DNA from: Candidatus Thalassarchaeum betae
Lineage (GTDB): Archaea; Thermoplasmatota; Poseidoniia; Poseidoniales; Thalassarchaeaceae
NCBI GenBank assembly: GCA_022448665.1
Contig: JAKUUO010000005.1
Coordinates: forward strand, 16,343-70,065
DNA: 53,723 nt
Reading direction: 5' to 3'
In this document: one piece after another, positions 25,221 to 33,994 of the stretch
How positions within the stretch are numbered: position 1 is the first letter of the stretch
How the letters are laid out: the number at the start of each line of letters is the position of its first letter
Notes under the pieces: generated by a model
Told to the model about the DNA's origin: nothing
Databases searched by the model: none
Seen by the model: only the letters and a program-made list of their open reading frames with translations
Program-made: the position numbers and the translations under genes

Positions 25221-26498
25221 TCACATGTGTGCGATGATGGCGGCACCGAACTCACTGCACTTGAGCAGGGTCGCACCGTCCATCAGGCGTTCGAAGTCGT
25301 AGGTCACGGTCTTGGCGCTGATCGCACCTTCTACACCGTTGACGATGAGGTCGGCGGCCTCTGTCCAGCCCATGTGTCGCAGCATCATCTCGGCAGAGAG
25401 AATCAGGCTGCCGGGGTTGACCTTGTCTTGGCCGGCGTACTTTGGAGCTGTGCCGTGGGTGGCCTCGAAGATAGCTACCCCTGTGTCGTAGTTGATGTTG
25501 GCTCCCGGAGCGATTCCAATACCACCGACCTGAGCGGCCAGAGCGTCGGAGATGTAGTCGCCGTTGAGGTTCATCGTGGTCAGCACGCCGTACTCGCGGG
25601 GCCGAGTCAGCACCTGCTGGAGCATAGCATCGGCGATGACGTCCTTGAGGACAATCTCAGTGCCAGTCCTCGGATTGGCCATCGTGCACCAAGGCCCACC
25701 GTCAATCTCAGTGGCACCGAATTCGTCCTTGGCGAGTTGGTACCCCCAGTCACGGAAGCCGCCTTCTGTGAACTTCATGATGTTCCCCTTGTGGACCAGC
25801 GTCACGCTGTCCCTGTCGTTGTCGATGGCGTGGTTGATGGCCGCTCTGACGATGCGAGCGGTTCCCTCCTGGCTCACTGGCTTGATGCCGATGCCGCTGG
25901 TATCGGGGAATCGAATCTTGTCGACACCCATCTCGTTCTGTAGGAAGTCGATCACTTTGTTGACTTCATCACTGCCTGCCTCCCACTCGATGCCGGCATA
26001 GACGTCCTCGCTGTTCTCTCGGAAGATGATCATGTCCACCGCTCCCGGGTCCTTGACCGGACTCGGGGTTCCTGCGTACCAGCGGATAGGACGCACGCAG
26101 GCATAGAGGTCGAGCTGCTGGCGAAGTGCGACATTGAGGCTGCGGATGCCACCGCCGACTGGAGTTGTCAATGGTCCCTTAATCGAGACTAGGCCCTCGC
26201 TCATCGCTTGCTTGGTGGCCTCGGGGAGCCACTCACCAGTGGCATCGAAGGCTTTCTGCCCGGCCAGCACCTCACTCCAGTGGATGCTGCGCTGGCCGCC
26301 ATAGGCATGCTCAACTGCGGCGTTTACCACAGCCATCATGACCGGTGTGATATCGATGCCTATACCATCACCCTCGATGTAGTGTACGATGGGGTCGTCA
26401 GGCACGCTCAGGTGGCCTTCCACCATCGATACTCGGGTACCCTCGGCCATGTCTCTCAGCGCGCCGACCAACCCCTCCTTCATGAAGCCAACCCTCAT
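25221..26498 (-). CDS. icd: NADP-dependent isocitrate dehydrogenase, bacterial type
   Basis: This enzyme of about 425 residues is measured from the ATG at 26498; Met at 26483 is an alternative. It oxidatively decarboxylates isocitrate to 2-oxoglutarate in the TCA cycle. The sequence closely follows bacterial Icd: VGGGIRSLNVALRQQLDLYA, RENSEDVYAGIEWEA (substrate Ser/Asn), IRFPDTSGIGIKPVSQEGT, LVHKGNIMKFTEG (catalytic Lys), and GTAPKYAGQDKVNP, where the Lys-Tyr pair indicates NADP preference. Length matches E. coli Icd (416). The frame is open upstream to 26609 but lacks family similarity there. It diverges from osmC with 24 bases between start codons. Confidence 0.94.
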   Translation of the reverse strand: MRVGFMKEGLVGALRDMAEGTRVSMVEGHLSVPDDPIVHYIEGDGIGIDITPVMMAVVNAAVEHAYGGQRSIHWSEVLAGQKAFDATGEWLPEATKQAMSEGLVSIKGPLTTPVGGGIRSLNVALRQQLDLYACVRPIRWYAGTPSPVKDPGAVDMIIFRENSEDVYAGIEWEAGSDEVNKVIDFLQNEMGVDKIRFPDTSGIGIKPVSQEGTARIVRAAINHAIDNDRDSVTLVHKGNIMKFTEGGFRDWGYQLAKDEFGATEIDGGPWCTMANPRTGTEIVLKDVIADAMLQQVLTRPREYGVLTTMNLNGDYISDALAAQVGGIGIAPGANINYDTGVAIFEATHGTAPKYAGQDKVNPGSLILSAEMMLRHMGWTEAADLIVNGVEGAISAKTVTYDFERLMDGATLLKCSEFGAAIIAHM

Positions 26499-26522
26499 GG
26501 TCTGAGGCGATTGTGCCGGAGC

Positions 26523-26912
26523 ATGCAAGGGACGGTGCGTTGGATAACAGGCGAGGAAATGGTAGGTGAGATTGGTGGCAAGAGTTTCGGTATACACAGT
26601 GAAGCACACGCCGGCCCGATGCAGATGGTACTCATCTCACATGGCGCCTGCTCGTTCATCGACGTGATTGCGGGACTGAAGGACAGGATGGACAACGTGC
26701 GCTCCGCGTGGGTCGAACTCGAGGCGGATCGAGCGGATGGGCCGCCACGCGTATTCACGGCCGTCCGGATGAAGTATGTCATCGAGGGAGACGTTCCAGA
26801 GAAGCTGGTGAATCGGCTCATCGAGCAGAGCCATGAGAAGTACTGTTCAGTCGGTGCGATGATCACCGGTGCAGGAGTTGCACTCGACTGGTCGGTCGAC
26901 ATCCGAGCCTGA
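26523..26912 (+). CDS. OsmC-family protein (putative peroxide reductase)
   Basis: This 129-residue protein starts MQGTVRWITGEEMVGEIGGK. It has the OsmC-fold features: a beta-rich N-terminus, MQMVLISHGACSFIDVIAGL with the first active Cys in the long helix, PRVFTAVRMKYVIEGDVP, and EKYCSVGAMITGAGVAL with the second Cys. The two cysteines form the redox pair that reduces organic hydroperoxides in OsmC/Ohr proteins. It resembles the YhfA-like branch, whose substrate is not established. The frame is open far upstream, but that part is antisense to icd and not part of the gene. Confidence 0.87.
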   Translation: MQGTVRWITGEEMVGEIGGKSFGIHSEAHAGPMQMVLISHGACSFIDVIAGLKDRMDNVRSAWVELEADRADGPPRVFTAVRMKYVIEGDVPEKLVNRLIEQSHEKYCSVGAMITGAGVALDWSVDIRA

Positions 26913-26932
26913 TGTAATTCCGATAATCTAAC

Positions 26933-26963
26933 AATTCCGCGACAGTGGAAGTCAAGCGGAATT
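26933..26963. promoter_or_regulatory. Inverted repeat AATTCCGC...GCGGAATT upstream of ribonucleotide reductase
   Basis: Arms at 26933-26940 and 26956-26963 are exact reverse complements separated by 15 bases. A further direct copy AATTCCG is at 26916-26922, 17 bases before the left arm. The cluster lies about 130-170 bases upstream of the nrdJ ATG and just after osmC. It could be a regulator-binding array for nrdJ or a 3' hairpin for osmC. A smaller pair GGTTAG/CTAACC spans about 26991-27058. I see no cobalamin riboswitch features. Confidence 0.4.
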
Positions 26964-27088
26964 TCCGTAATCGTCTTTCCAAGACACCTCTGGTTAGTGA
27001 AGCGTTAAAGACCTTCAATTCGGGAAGACAACTCCCTTTCGCGAGGGACACTCTAACCGGGTCGGTAATCACTAAGGAGAAATGAACG

Positions 27089-30000
27089 ATGGAGGCCAGA
27101 AGCAAAGGCGTTCTCGAAGCCGGGGAAGCCGAGACCGGGATGGTCATCGAGCGCCGCTTCACCACAGCCGGAGACAATCCGTTTGATGTCTTCGACTGGA
27201 TTGAGATGGATGTGGAGATCAGGAACCCGGACGGTTCGATGGCCGATTCCATCGAAGGCGTGAAACTGCCTTCTGGGTTCAATGGGGTTGCAGGAAAAGT
27301 CTGCGCCCAGAAGTACCTGCGCAAGGCCGGCGTTCCCAGAGCCCTCCGGAAGGTACCAGAGGATGGTGTGCCTGTCTGGCTCCAACGAAGTGCGCCGGAC
27401 CACGAGAAGATTCAGACTCTTGAGGCGGACGAAAGAATGGGTGGGGAGGTCGATGGGAGGGAGCTCTTCCGTCGACTCGCAGGGACCTGGACCTACTGGG
27501 GGTGGAAGTACGGCTACTTCGCAAGCGAGGCTGATGCCCGCGCCTACTTCGATGAGATGTGCTACCTGATTGCGAGTCAGCGTTCGGCACCTAACAGCCC
27601 TCAGTGGTTCAACACAGGCCTGCATTGGGCATACGGTATCGAAGGTCCGGCCCAAGGCCACACCTTCGTCAACCCGGACACCGGGGAAGTGGAGTACTCC
27701 ACCAATGCGTATGAGCACCCACAACCCCACGCATGCTTCATCCAGTCGGTATCGGACTCGCTGGTCGGCGGCTCCGAATCGATCATGGGGCTGTGGAGCC
27801 GTGAGGCACTGCTCTTCAAGTACGGGTCCGGGACGGGCTCCAACTTCTCTAAGATTCGCGGTGCTGGCGAACCCCTGTCTGGTGGCGGCAGCTCGAGCGG
27901 GCTGCTCTCATTTCTCAAGATAGGAGACAGAGCAGCAGGGGCAATCAAGTCAGGAGGGACGACTAGGCGAGCAGCCAAGATGGTCACTCTGGACCTCGAT
28001 CACCCGGATATCGAACAGTACATCGACTGGAAGCACAGTGAGGAGGAGAAGGTCTCCGCCCTCGTCGTCGGCAGCAGCATCCTGCAGAACAACGCCAACG
28101 CCCTGATGGAAGCCATCTGGGAGTACGGAGACGACGAGGGCAGATTCGACCAGCGAACCAATCTAGGGCTTCGCAGAGCGATGGTGCGTGCCATCAACCA
28201 GCATGTCCCGCAGCCTCACATTCAGAGAATCGTCGATCTTGCCAAGCAGGGTTGGGAGGGAATCGACTTCGAGATACTCGACACCGACTGGCAGGGCGAG
28301 GCCTACATGACGGTGTCGGGACAAAACAGCAACAACTCTGTCCGCGTCCCTAACAAATTCATGGAGGCGGTCAGTGAAGGCGGTGACTGGAATCTATACT
28401 GGCGAACCGAATTGGACAAAGTCGCCGAGAGTGGTGGTGAGCCAGAGCCGTGCGAAACCGTGGATGCCCGAGGACTATGGGACAAGATTGCTTACACAGC
28501 TTGGGCGTGCGCTGACCCGGGAGTTCAGTTCGATACCACCATCAACGAGTGGCACACCTGCCCAGAAGGAGGTCGAATCAACGGCTCGAACCCATGTTCT
28601 GAGTACATGTTCCTAGACGACACAGCCTGCAACCTAGCCAGCATCAATCTCCTTCACTACTACGACTCGGACACGCAGACTTTCCAAGTCGAGGATTTCC
28701 GCCACAGTGTCCGCTTGTGGACGACTACTCTCGAAATCAGCGTCCTGATGGCTCAGTTCCCCTCAGAGGAAATCGCTCGCAGGTCATACGAATACCGCAC
28801 CTTGGGACTCGGCTACTGCAACATCGGCTCCCTGCTGATGCACATGGGAATCCCCTATGACGACGAGCGGGGCTACGCCATATGCGGGGCCATCACTTCC
28901 ATCATGTGCGGGGAGTCGTACTCGACGAGCGCCGAGATGGCTTCCATCCTAGGGGCTTTCCCCGACTATGAGAGGAATTCCGAGTCCATGCTGAGAGTCT
29001 TGCGAAACCACCGGCTCGCCGCTTACGATGCACCGGCGGAAGAGTATGTAGGACTCTCCGTCCATCCAGTGGGAATCAATTCCAAGAAGTGTCCGAAGGA
29101 TCTTCTAGATGCGGCTCGAAGCTCTTGGGACCGTGCCATCCGGGAGGGTGAGGAGCATGGTTACCGCAACGCACAGACCACAGTCATCGCCCCCACTGGC
29201 ACCATCGGACTAGTGATGGGTGCGGATACCACTGGCGTAGAGCCGCAATTCTCTCTTGTGCAATACAAAACTCTGGCTGGCGGCGGCTCTCTGAGAATCA
29301 TCAACAAAGGTGTGCCGAGTGCGCTGCGCCGGCTCGGTTACTCGGACAGGCAGACCAAGGCCATCGAGGAGTACATCATGGGAACAGGTCGCCTGATTGG
29401 TTGCCCCACTCTCCCCGCGGAGAGGCTGAAGGACCTCGGCTTCACCAGCAATCGACTGAGGAGTATAGAGAAGAAGATGGGTGATGTGTTCGATATCCGC
29501 TCCGCTTTCTCCCCATCGATTCTCGGCAAGAAGTTCTGCATCGGGACTCTTGGGATGTCGGAAGCCCAGTACGAGGACTCGTTCTTCGACACCCTCGGCT
29601 TCCTCGGCTTCACCCCCACTGAGATAGACTCAGCCAACGACTTCGTCTTCGGCTACAACATGATAGAGGGCGCGCCTGAGCTGAAAGACAAGCATCTGGC
29701 AGTCTTCGACTGTGCTACACCCTGTGGCAAGTACGGCAAGAGATCGATTGACTGGCCCGCTCATGTGAAGATGATGGCTGCGGCTCAGCCGTTCATCTCG
29801 GGAGCGATATCCAAGACCATCAACATGCCATCCAACTCCAGCGTTGATGATGTCAGGGAAGCCTACAACCTGAGTCACACCACCATGAACAAAGCATGCG
29901 CAGTTTATCGCGATGGGTCCAAGCTGTCGCAGCCACTGATGAACCAACTCGTGGACACGGCAGACCTCGCAGAGGGGAGCGAGGAGGAAGTGGTAGTCGA

Positions 30001-30742
30001 GAAGATGGTTGAGGAGACTACCAAGGCTCTGCCTGTACCAGAACCGGTAGCCAAGCCGCTGGCTGAGGCATTCGTCCACGAGTACATCGCCAGTAGGAAG
30101 TCACTGCCAGATGTGAAGGATCAGAGGGGGCTGAAGGCCCGGGTCGGTGGTCATACTGTGTACCTGACATCGAGCACGTACGATGATGGTCGCCTGGGTG
30201 AGATCATGATCACCACTTCGAAGGAAGGTGCGGCCTGGCGCTCGATGCTCAATCAGTTCGCCATCGCCGTATCCATCGGTCTTCAGTACGGGGTGCCACT
30301 GGACGCCTTCGTGAAATCATTCACCTTCCAGAAGTTCGAGCCTAGTGGAATGGTCACCGGGGGGAGCGGCCGGGTGAAAATGTCAACCAGCATCGTCGAC
30401 TACATCTTCAGAGAGCTAGGAATCCACTATCTCGACCGGGATGACCTCGCTCATGTCACCGAGGAGGATCTGGACAAGACTTCGATCAGCAAACCTGAGA
30501 TCACCGATCATGGAGTGATGCGGACCGAAGGCGAGAAGAGAGAGGTTCAGATGACTCTTGATTCGTCCAAATGGGAATCTGATTGGATTTCAGAAAATGT
30601 TAGACTTGAACAGGAACGCCAAACTGCCATAGAGCGTGGCTTCACCGGGGACATCTGCGACGAGTGCGGTAGCAGCCAGATGACTCGGAACGGAACCTGC
30701 TTGAAGTGCAACTCCTGTGGCTCCACCACAGGGTGCTCCTGA
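27089..30742 (+). CDS. nrdJ: Adenosylcobalamin-dependent ribonucleotide reductase (class II)
   Basis: This 1217-residue enzyme reduces ribonucleotides to deoxyribonucleotides using a radical made from adenosylcobalamin. Evidence includes SQRSAPNSPQWFNTGLHW near residue 155, GSGTGSNFSKIRG and SGGTTRRAAKMV, NPCSEYMFLDDTACNLASIN near residue 500 (radical-site NPCSE), and APTGTIGLVMGADTTGVEP. The C-terminal tail has CDECGSSQMTRNGTCLKC and a final CGSTTGCS, the Cys-rich region that re-reduces the active site or binds zinc. Length matches the long B12-dependent type. AAGGAG lies ten bases upstream of the ATG. The cofactor can be supplied by the adenosyltransferase at 9496. Confidence 0.95.
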   Translation: MEARSKGVLEAGEAETGMVIERRFTTAGDNPFDVFDWIEMDVEIRNPDGSMADSIEGVKLPSGFNGVAGKVCAQKYLRKAGVPRALRKVPEDGVPVWLQRSAPDHEKIQTLEADERMGGEVDGRELFRRLAGTWTYWGWKYGYFASEADARAYFDEMCYLIASQRSAPNSPQWFNTGLHWAYGIEGPAQGHTFVNPDTGEVEYSTNAYEHPQPHACFIQSVSDSLVGGSESIMGLWSREALLFKYGSGTGSNFSKIRGAGEPLSGGGSSSGLLSFLKIGDRAAGAIKSGGTTRRAAKMVTLDLDHPDIEQYIDWKHSEEEKVSALVVGSSILQNNANALMEAIWEYGDDEGRFDQRTNLGLRRAMVRAINQHVPQPHIQRIVDLAKQGWEGIDFEILDTDWQGEAYMTVSGQNSNNSVRVPNKFMEAVSEGGDWNLYWRTELDKVAESGGEPEPCETVDARGLWDKIAYTAWACADPGVQFDTTINEWHTCPEGGRINGSNPCSEYMFLDDTACNLASINLLHYYDSDTQTFQVEDFRHSVRLWTTTLEISVLMAQFPSEEIARRSYEYRTLGLGYCNIGSLLMHMGIPYDDERGYAICGAITSIMCGESYSTSAEMASILGAFPDYERNSESMLRVLRNHRLAAYDAPAEEYVGLSVHPVGINSKKCPKDLLDAARSSWDRAIREGEEHGYRNAQTTVIAPTGTIGLVMGADTTGVEPQFSLVQYKTLAGGGSLRIINKGVPSALRRLGYSDRQTKAIEEYIMGTGRLIGCPTLPAERLKDLGFTSNRLRSIEKKMGDVFDIRSAFSPSILGKKFCIGTLGMSEAQYEDSFFDTLGFLGFTPTEIDSANDFVFGYNMIEGAPELKDKHLAVFDCATPCGKYGKRSIDWPAHVKMMAAAQPFISGAISKTINMPSNSSVDDVREAYNLSHTTMNKACAVYRDGSKLSQPLMNQLVDTADLAEGSEEEVVVEKMVEETTKALPVPEPVAKPLAEAFVHEYIASRKSLPDVKDQRGLKARVGGHTVYLTSSTYDDGRLGEIMITTSKEGAAWRSMLNQFAIAVSIGLQYGVPLDAFVKSFTFQKFEPSGMVTGGSGRVKMSTSIVDYIFRELGIHYLDRDDLAHVTEEDLDKTSISKPEITDHGVMRTEGEKREVQMTLDSSKWESDWISENVRLEQERQTAIERGFTGDICDECGSSQMTRNGTCLKCNSCGSTTGCS

Positions 30743-30750
30743 TTCGGTGC

Positions 30751-31677
30751 TCAGATCTCGAGTTCGATGTTGAGGTTCTGAATCAGTTCCTTGTACCGGT
30801 TGCGGATGGTGACCTCGGTCACGCCTGCTACCTCGGCGACCTCTCTCTGGGTCCTGCGCTTGCCGCACAGCACGCTCGCGATGTAGATGATCGAGGCTGC
30901 GATACCGGTCGGCCCACGCCCGCTCGTGAGTTCCTTCTCCTGAGCGGCGGCAATCAGCTCGTAGGCCTTCGACTGAACCTCGGCGTCCAAGTGCAGACCG
31001 GAGCAGAATCGGGGTATGTAGTCCTCGGGCTTGGTCGGTGGGATCTTCATCTTGAGCTCGCGCACCATGAATCGGTAAGTTCGGCCGATCTCCTTGCGGC
31101 CGGTCCTGCTGGCCTCGCCAATCTCGTCCAGAGTCCGGGGGTTGTTGCACTGCCTGCAGGCAGCGTAGAGGCTGGCGGCGGCAACGCCCTCTATCGAGCG
31201 GCCGCGGATGAGCCTGGCCTCGACGGCCTTCTTGTAGTTCACAGCGGCCGCCTCGCGAATCGACTTGGGGAGGTCGAGGCGGCTGGCCATGCGGTCGAGC
31301 TCGGCCAGTGCCATGGCTAGGTTGCGCTCGGTAGCGTTACTGACGCGAGAGCGCTTCTGCCACTTCCTCATTCGGTAGAACTGGCTGCGGTACCTGCTCG
31401 AGATTGCCTTGCCGGAGTAGTCCTTGTTCTGCCAGTCGATGTCGGTGGACAGTCCCTTATCGTGCAGCATCACCGTCATCGGCGCGCCCGTACGCGCGCG
31501 CTGGTCGCCCTGCTCGGGGCTGAACACGCGCCATTCGGCGCCTTGGTCGATTACGTTGTCTTCAAGCACCAGACCGCAATCCTCGCATACGATCTCGCCT
31601 CTGGTCTCGTCTCTGTTCAGTTTCCTGCTTCCACACTCACTGCATTTCACAGTGTCTTCAACTAGATAATCTGCCAT
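30751..31677 (-). CDS. tfb: Transcription initiation factor TFB
   Basis: This 308-residue archaeal TFIIB homologue is measured from the ATG at 31677. The zinc ribbon has Cys12, Cys15, Cys31 and Cys34 (VKCSECGS and IVCEDCG), followed by the B-reader/finger segment GAEWRVFSPEQGD and two cyclin-like repeats, the second ending REVAEVAGVTEVTIRNRYKEL, a helix-turn-helix that contacts the BRE. It recruits RNA polymerase to TATA/TBP-bound promoters. It converges on nrdJ with eight bases between, and diverges from the aconitase-family gene. GGTGGAG upstream serves as ribosome site. Confidence 0.96.
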   Translation of the reverse strand: MADYLVEDTVKCSECGSRKLNRDETRGEIVCEDCGLVLEDNVIDQGAEWRVFSPEQGDQRARTGAPMTVMLHDKGLSTDIDWQNKDYSGKAISSRYRSQFYRMRKWQKRSRVSNATERNLAMALAELDRMASRLDLPKSIREAAAVNYKKAVEARLIRGRSIEGVAAASLYAACRQCNNPRTLDEIGEASRTGRKEIGRTYRFMVRELKMKIPPTKPEDYIPRFCSGLHLDAEVQSKAYELIAAAQEKELTSGRGPTGIAASIIYIASVLCGKRRTQREVAEVAGVTEVTIRNRYKELIQNLNIELEI

Positions 31678-31726
31678 TCCCTCACTCCACCTCTGCAAGC
31701 AAAGGTATTAAATCCCGATGAAGCAT

Positions 31727-31736
31727 AATTTATAAA
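31727..31736 (-). promoter_or_regulatory. TATA box for tfb
   Basis: TTTATAAATT on the minus strand is a near-ideal archaeal TATA element. Start of transcription would be expected near 31705, giving a leader of about 28 bases that contains the GGTGGAG ribosome site. A second candidate, ATTTAATACC (about 31705-31714), would give a very short leader. The same AT-rich divergent gap (31678-31857) must also hold the promoter of the plus-strand gene at 31858, possibly around GTAAATAATC near 31748. Confidence 0.5.
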
Positions 31737-31857
31737 TCTGTGTGAGCGTAAATAATCAGCACAATCGTTATGCTGAGTGGCTAAACAATCTGATTACGCG
31801 ATTGAGAACGGTGAAATATGCGGCGGCCTTGGCAAGTAACAAGGAAGGCGGTGTAAC

Positions 31858-33849
31858 ATGGGTGAGCAATGGCCCCCGGATCGAATAGGATTGTCAGCAG
31901 GTAAGAGGGTACTCTTTCTGACCAAGGATCTCGGGTTGATTCGCAAGCAGCTCTACGAAGGTGTGGACCTGCGCATGGAGGATCTTGAAGTCGGTGATTT
32001 GCTAGACGACATCAACACCGATGTGATGACTCCGGCCTGGGTCTGCTTCGACCACGATCCGGCGATAATCGCGGAGAACGCATACGCCGGATTGGTGCAT
32101 GGTGGCCGACGCGTATTCGAGCCGCGGGCCTTGCTTGACGGTGGTTTCGAGGTCATTGTCTCGGGGCATCGCAAGGGCACTGGCTCGAGTCGCGAACCAG
32201 CCGCACAGTGCGAGCGTTGGTCGGGGATCAGAATCGTCATCGCTGCCTCATTCGCGCCCATCCACGAGCGCAACAACATCAACCTCGGACAACTGATGGG
32301 CGACCACTCGATGCTCAATCGGCTACAGAACGGAGAGAGCGTCTCGTTGGACGAGTTCACCTCGAAGTACGATCCAGTTACTAAGCTAATAATCGAGAAT
32401 GGGGGGATCCTGCCCTTCGCCAAGAAACTCAAGATCGGTGAGGTCGAGCTCCCGGAGTTAGCCACTGAGGCCCGCCCGATGACTATGGTCGAGAAGATGG
32501 TCGCGAACAAACTGCTGGGACAGAACGGTGCGGTCCGATACGTCAAGCCGGGTGATGCGGTACTGGCCCAAGTCGATGGGGGGTACTCTCACGAATTCAC
32601 CACAGCCCAGGTTCATGAGTTCCTCAGACAGGAGTATGGCGATGACTACGATCTCCCCGACCCTTCGAAGTACGCTGTCTTCGAAGACCACCTCCTGTAT
32701 GCCACCGGTGTGCCCAAATTCGGTCGCTTCACCGAGAAGATCCAGACTCTGAGGGACATGCAGAAGGCGTTCCAGCAGCATACTGGCGTGCGCGACTACT
32801 CCGCTGAGGATGGAATCAGTCCGGGAATATGCCATCAGGTTGCGCGCGAGGAGTTCATCGATGTTGGTGACTTCATCCAGGCAACTGACTCGCACACTTG
32901 CATGGGAGGCGCCACCAACGCTCTGGCCTATGGAGTCGGCTCGACCGAATACGCCAATCTCGTGCACAACCAATTCGCCTTCGTTCAAGTTCCGGAGAGC
33001 ATACGCTTCGAACTGGTGGGCACCTTAGATCCAGGATGCACGGCTAAGGACGTTATCCTGCACATCCTCTGGAAGTTCGCTGCGAACTCCGAGACCCTGG
33101 ACAGGAGCATGGAGTTCGGCGGGCCGGGGTTGGCTAGTCTGTCCATGGATGAGAGAGCGACGCTGTGCAACATGGCTACAGAATGCAGTGCCAAGACCGG
33201 GATATGCGAGCCAGATGATGCGACAGTAGAATGGTTGATGAAACGCAGACCCGGCGCGAGCGAGAAGGATATCCGCGACGACTTCGTGATGCCTGATGAG
33301 GGTGCGAGTTACGACGGCGGAGTCCACGCCATCGACCTCTCTGAGATTATGCCGATGGTCGCTCACCCCGGAAATCCCGACAAGGGAATTCCCTCAGACC
33401 CGACCAACGGTGCCTACATCCACGAGCTCGGCGACATCAGCATCGACATAGCCTACGCCGGCTCATGCACAGCGGGCAAGGACGATGACTTCGCCTACTA
33501 TGCGCAGGTGACCGAGGCAGCCCTCGAGGCCGGCCTCACCATACCTGCGGACGTCGAATGCTACATCCAGTTCGGCTCTAAGACGGTCAAGGATCTCTCA
33601 GAGCGAAACGGCTGGACCGAGATGTTCGAGCGCGCTGGTGTCAAGCTAATCGATCCTGGCTGCGGTGCCTGCATAGGAGCAGGTCCGGGTATCAGCGATG
33701 ATGCTGAACAAGTCACCATCTCGGCAATTAACCGCAACTACCAGGGCCGCTCGGGCCCGGGCAGGCTCTATCTCGCGAGTCCGTTGACGGTGATGGTCAG
33801 CGCCTTCACAGGCAGGATTACAGCGTGGCGCCCCGGCGTCTTCTCCTAG
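31858..33849 (+). CDS. Aconitase/isopropylmalate-dehydratase family enzyme with N-terminal swivel domain
   Basis: This 663-residue [4Fe-4S] hydro-lyase has domains in reversed order. The LeuD-like swivel part is first (about 1-200, with VSGHRKGTGSSREPAAQ holding the substrate-binding SSR loop), then the LeuC-like catalytic part. The latter shows ATDSHTCMGGATNALAYGVG, AYAGSCTAGKDDD and DPGCGACIGAGPG. Likely cluster ligands are Cys537, Cys602 and Cys605. It probably isomerises citrate/isocitrate or a related tricarboxylate. Close location to icd favours an aconitase role in the TCA cycle, but isopropylmalate or homoaconitate cannot be excluded. GGAAGGCGGTG precedes the ATG. Confidence 0.85.
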   Translation: MGEQWPPDRIGLSAGKRVLFLTKDLGLIRKQLYEGVDLRMEDLEVGDLLDDINTDVMTPAWVCFDHDPAIIAENAYAGLVHGGRRVFEPRALLDGGFEVIVSGHRKGTGSSREPAAQCERWSGIRIVIAASFAPIHERNNINLGQLMGDHSMLNRLQNGESVSLDEFTSKYDPVTKLIIENGGILPFAKKLKIGEVELPELATEARPMTMVEKMVANKLLGQNGAVRYVKPGDAVLAQVDGGYSHEFTTAQVHEFLRQEYGDDYDLPDPSKYAVFEDHLLYATGVPKFGRFTEKIQTLRDMQKAFQQHTGVRDYSAEDGISPGICHQVAREEFIDVGDFIQATDSHTCMGGATNALAYGVGSTEYANLVHNQFAFVQVPESIRFELVGTLDPGCTAKDVILHILWKFAANSETLDRSMEFGGPGLASLSMDERATLCNMATECSAKTGICEPDDATVEWLMKRRPGASEKDIRDDFVMPDEGASYDGGVHAIDLSEIMPMVAHPGNPDKGIPSDPTNGAYIHELGDISIDIAYAGSCTAGKDDDFAYYAQVTEAALEAGLTIPADVECYIQFGSKTVKDLSERNGWTEMFERAGVKLIDPGCGACIGAGPGISDDAEQVTISAINRNYQGRSGPGRLYLASPLTVMVSAFTGRITAWRPGVFS

Positions 33850-33994
33850 CCGAATTGTAGGGTGTCCTTCACTTTGCTAGCGCAACACCCCTCTGTCAAC
33901 GAGTAGGTTGAATAGTCAGCTGCGGCCGCTGCGGCACACCACAAGCGGGCCCCATGCCATTCGGGTATTGGGAGGACCCGGTGGAGGGTTGCGG

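Noticed and set aside
26913..27088. Cobalamin riboswitch before nrdJ
   Set aside because: The gap lacks a recognisable B12-box-like segment and is short for a complete riboswitch. The inverted repeats there are simple.
30001..30060. Possible intein or insertion in nrdJ
   Set aside because: The linker is rich in Glu, Val and Pro as expected for long class II reductases before the C-terminal domain, and no splicing motifs were seen.
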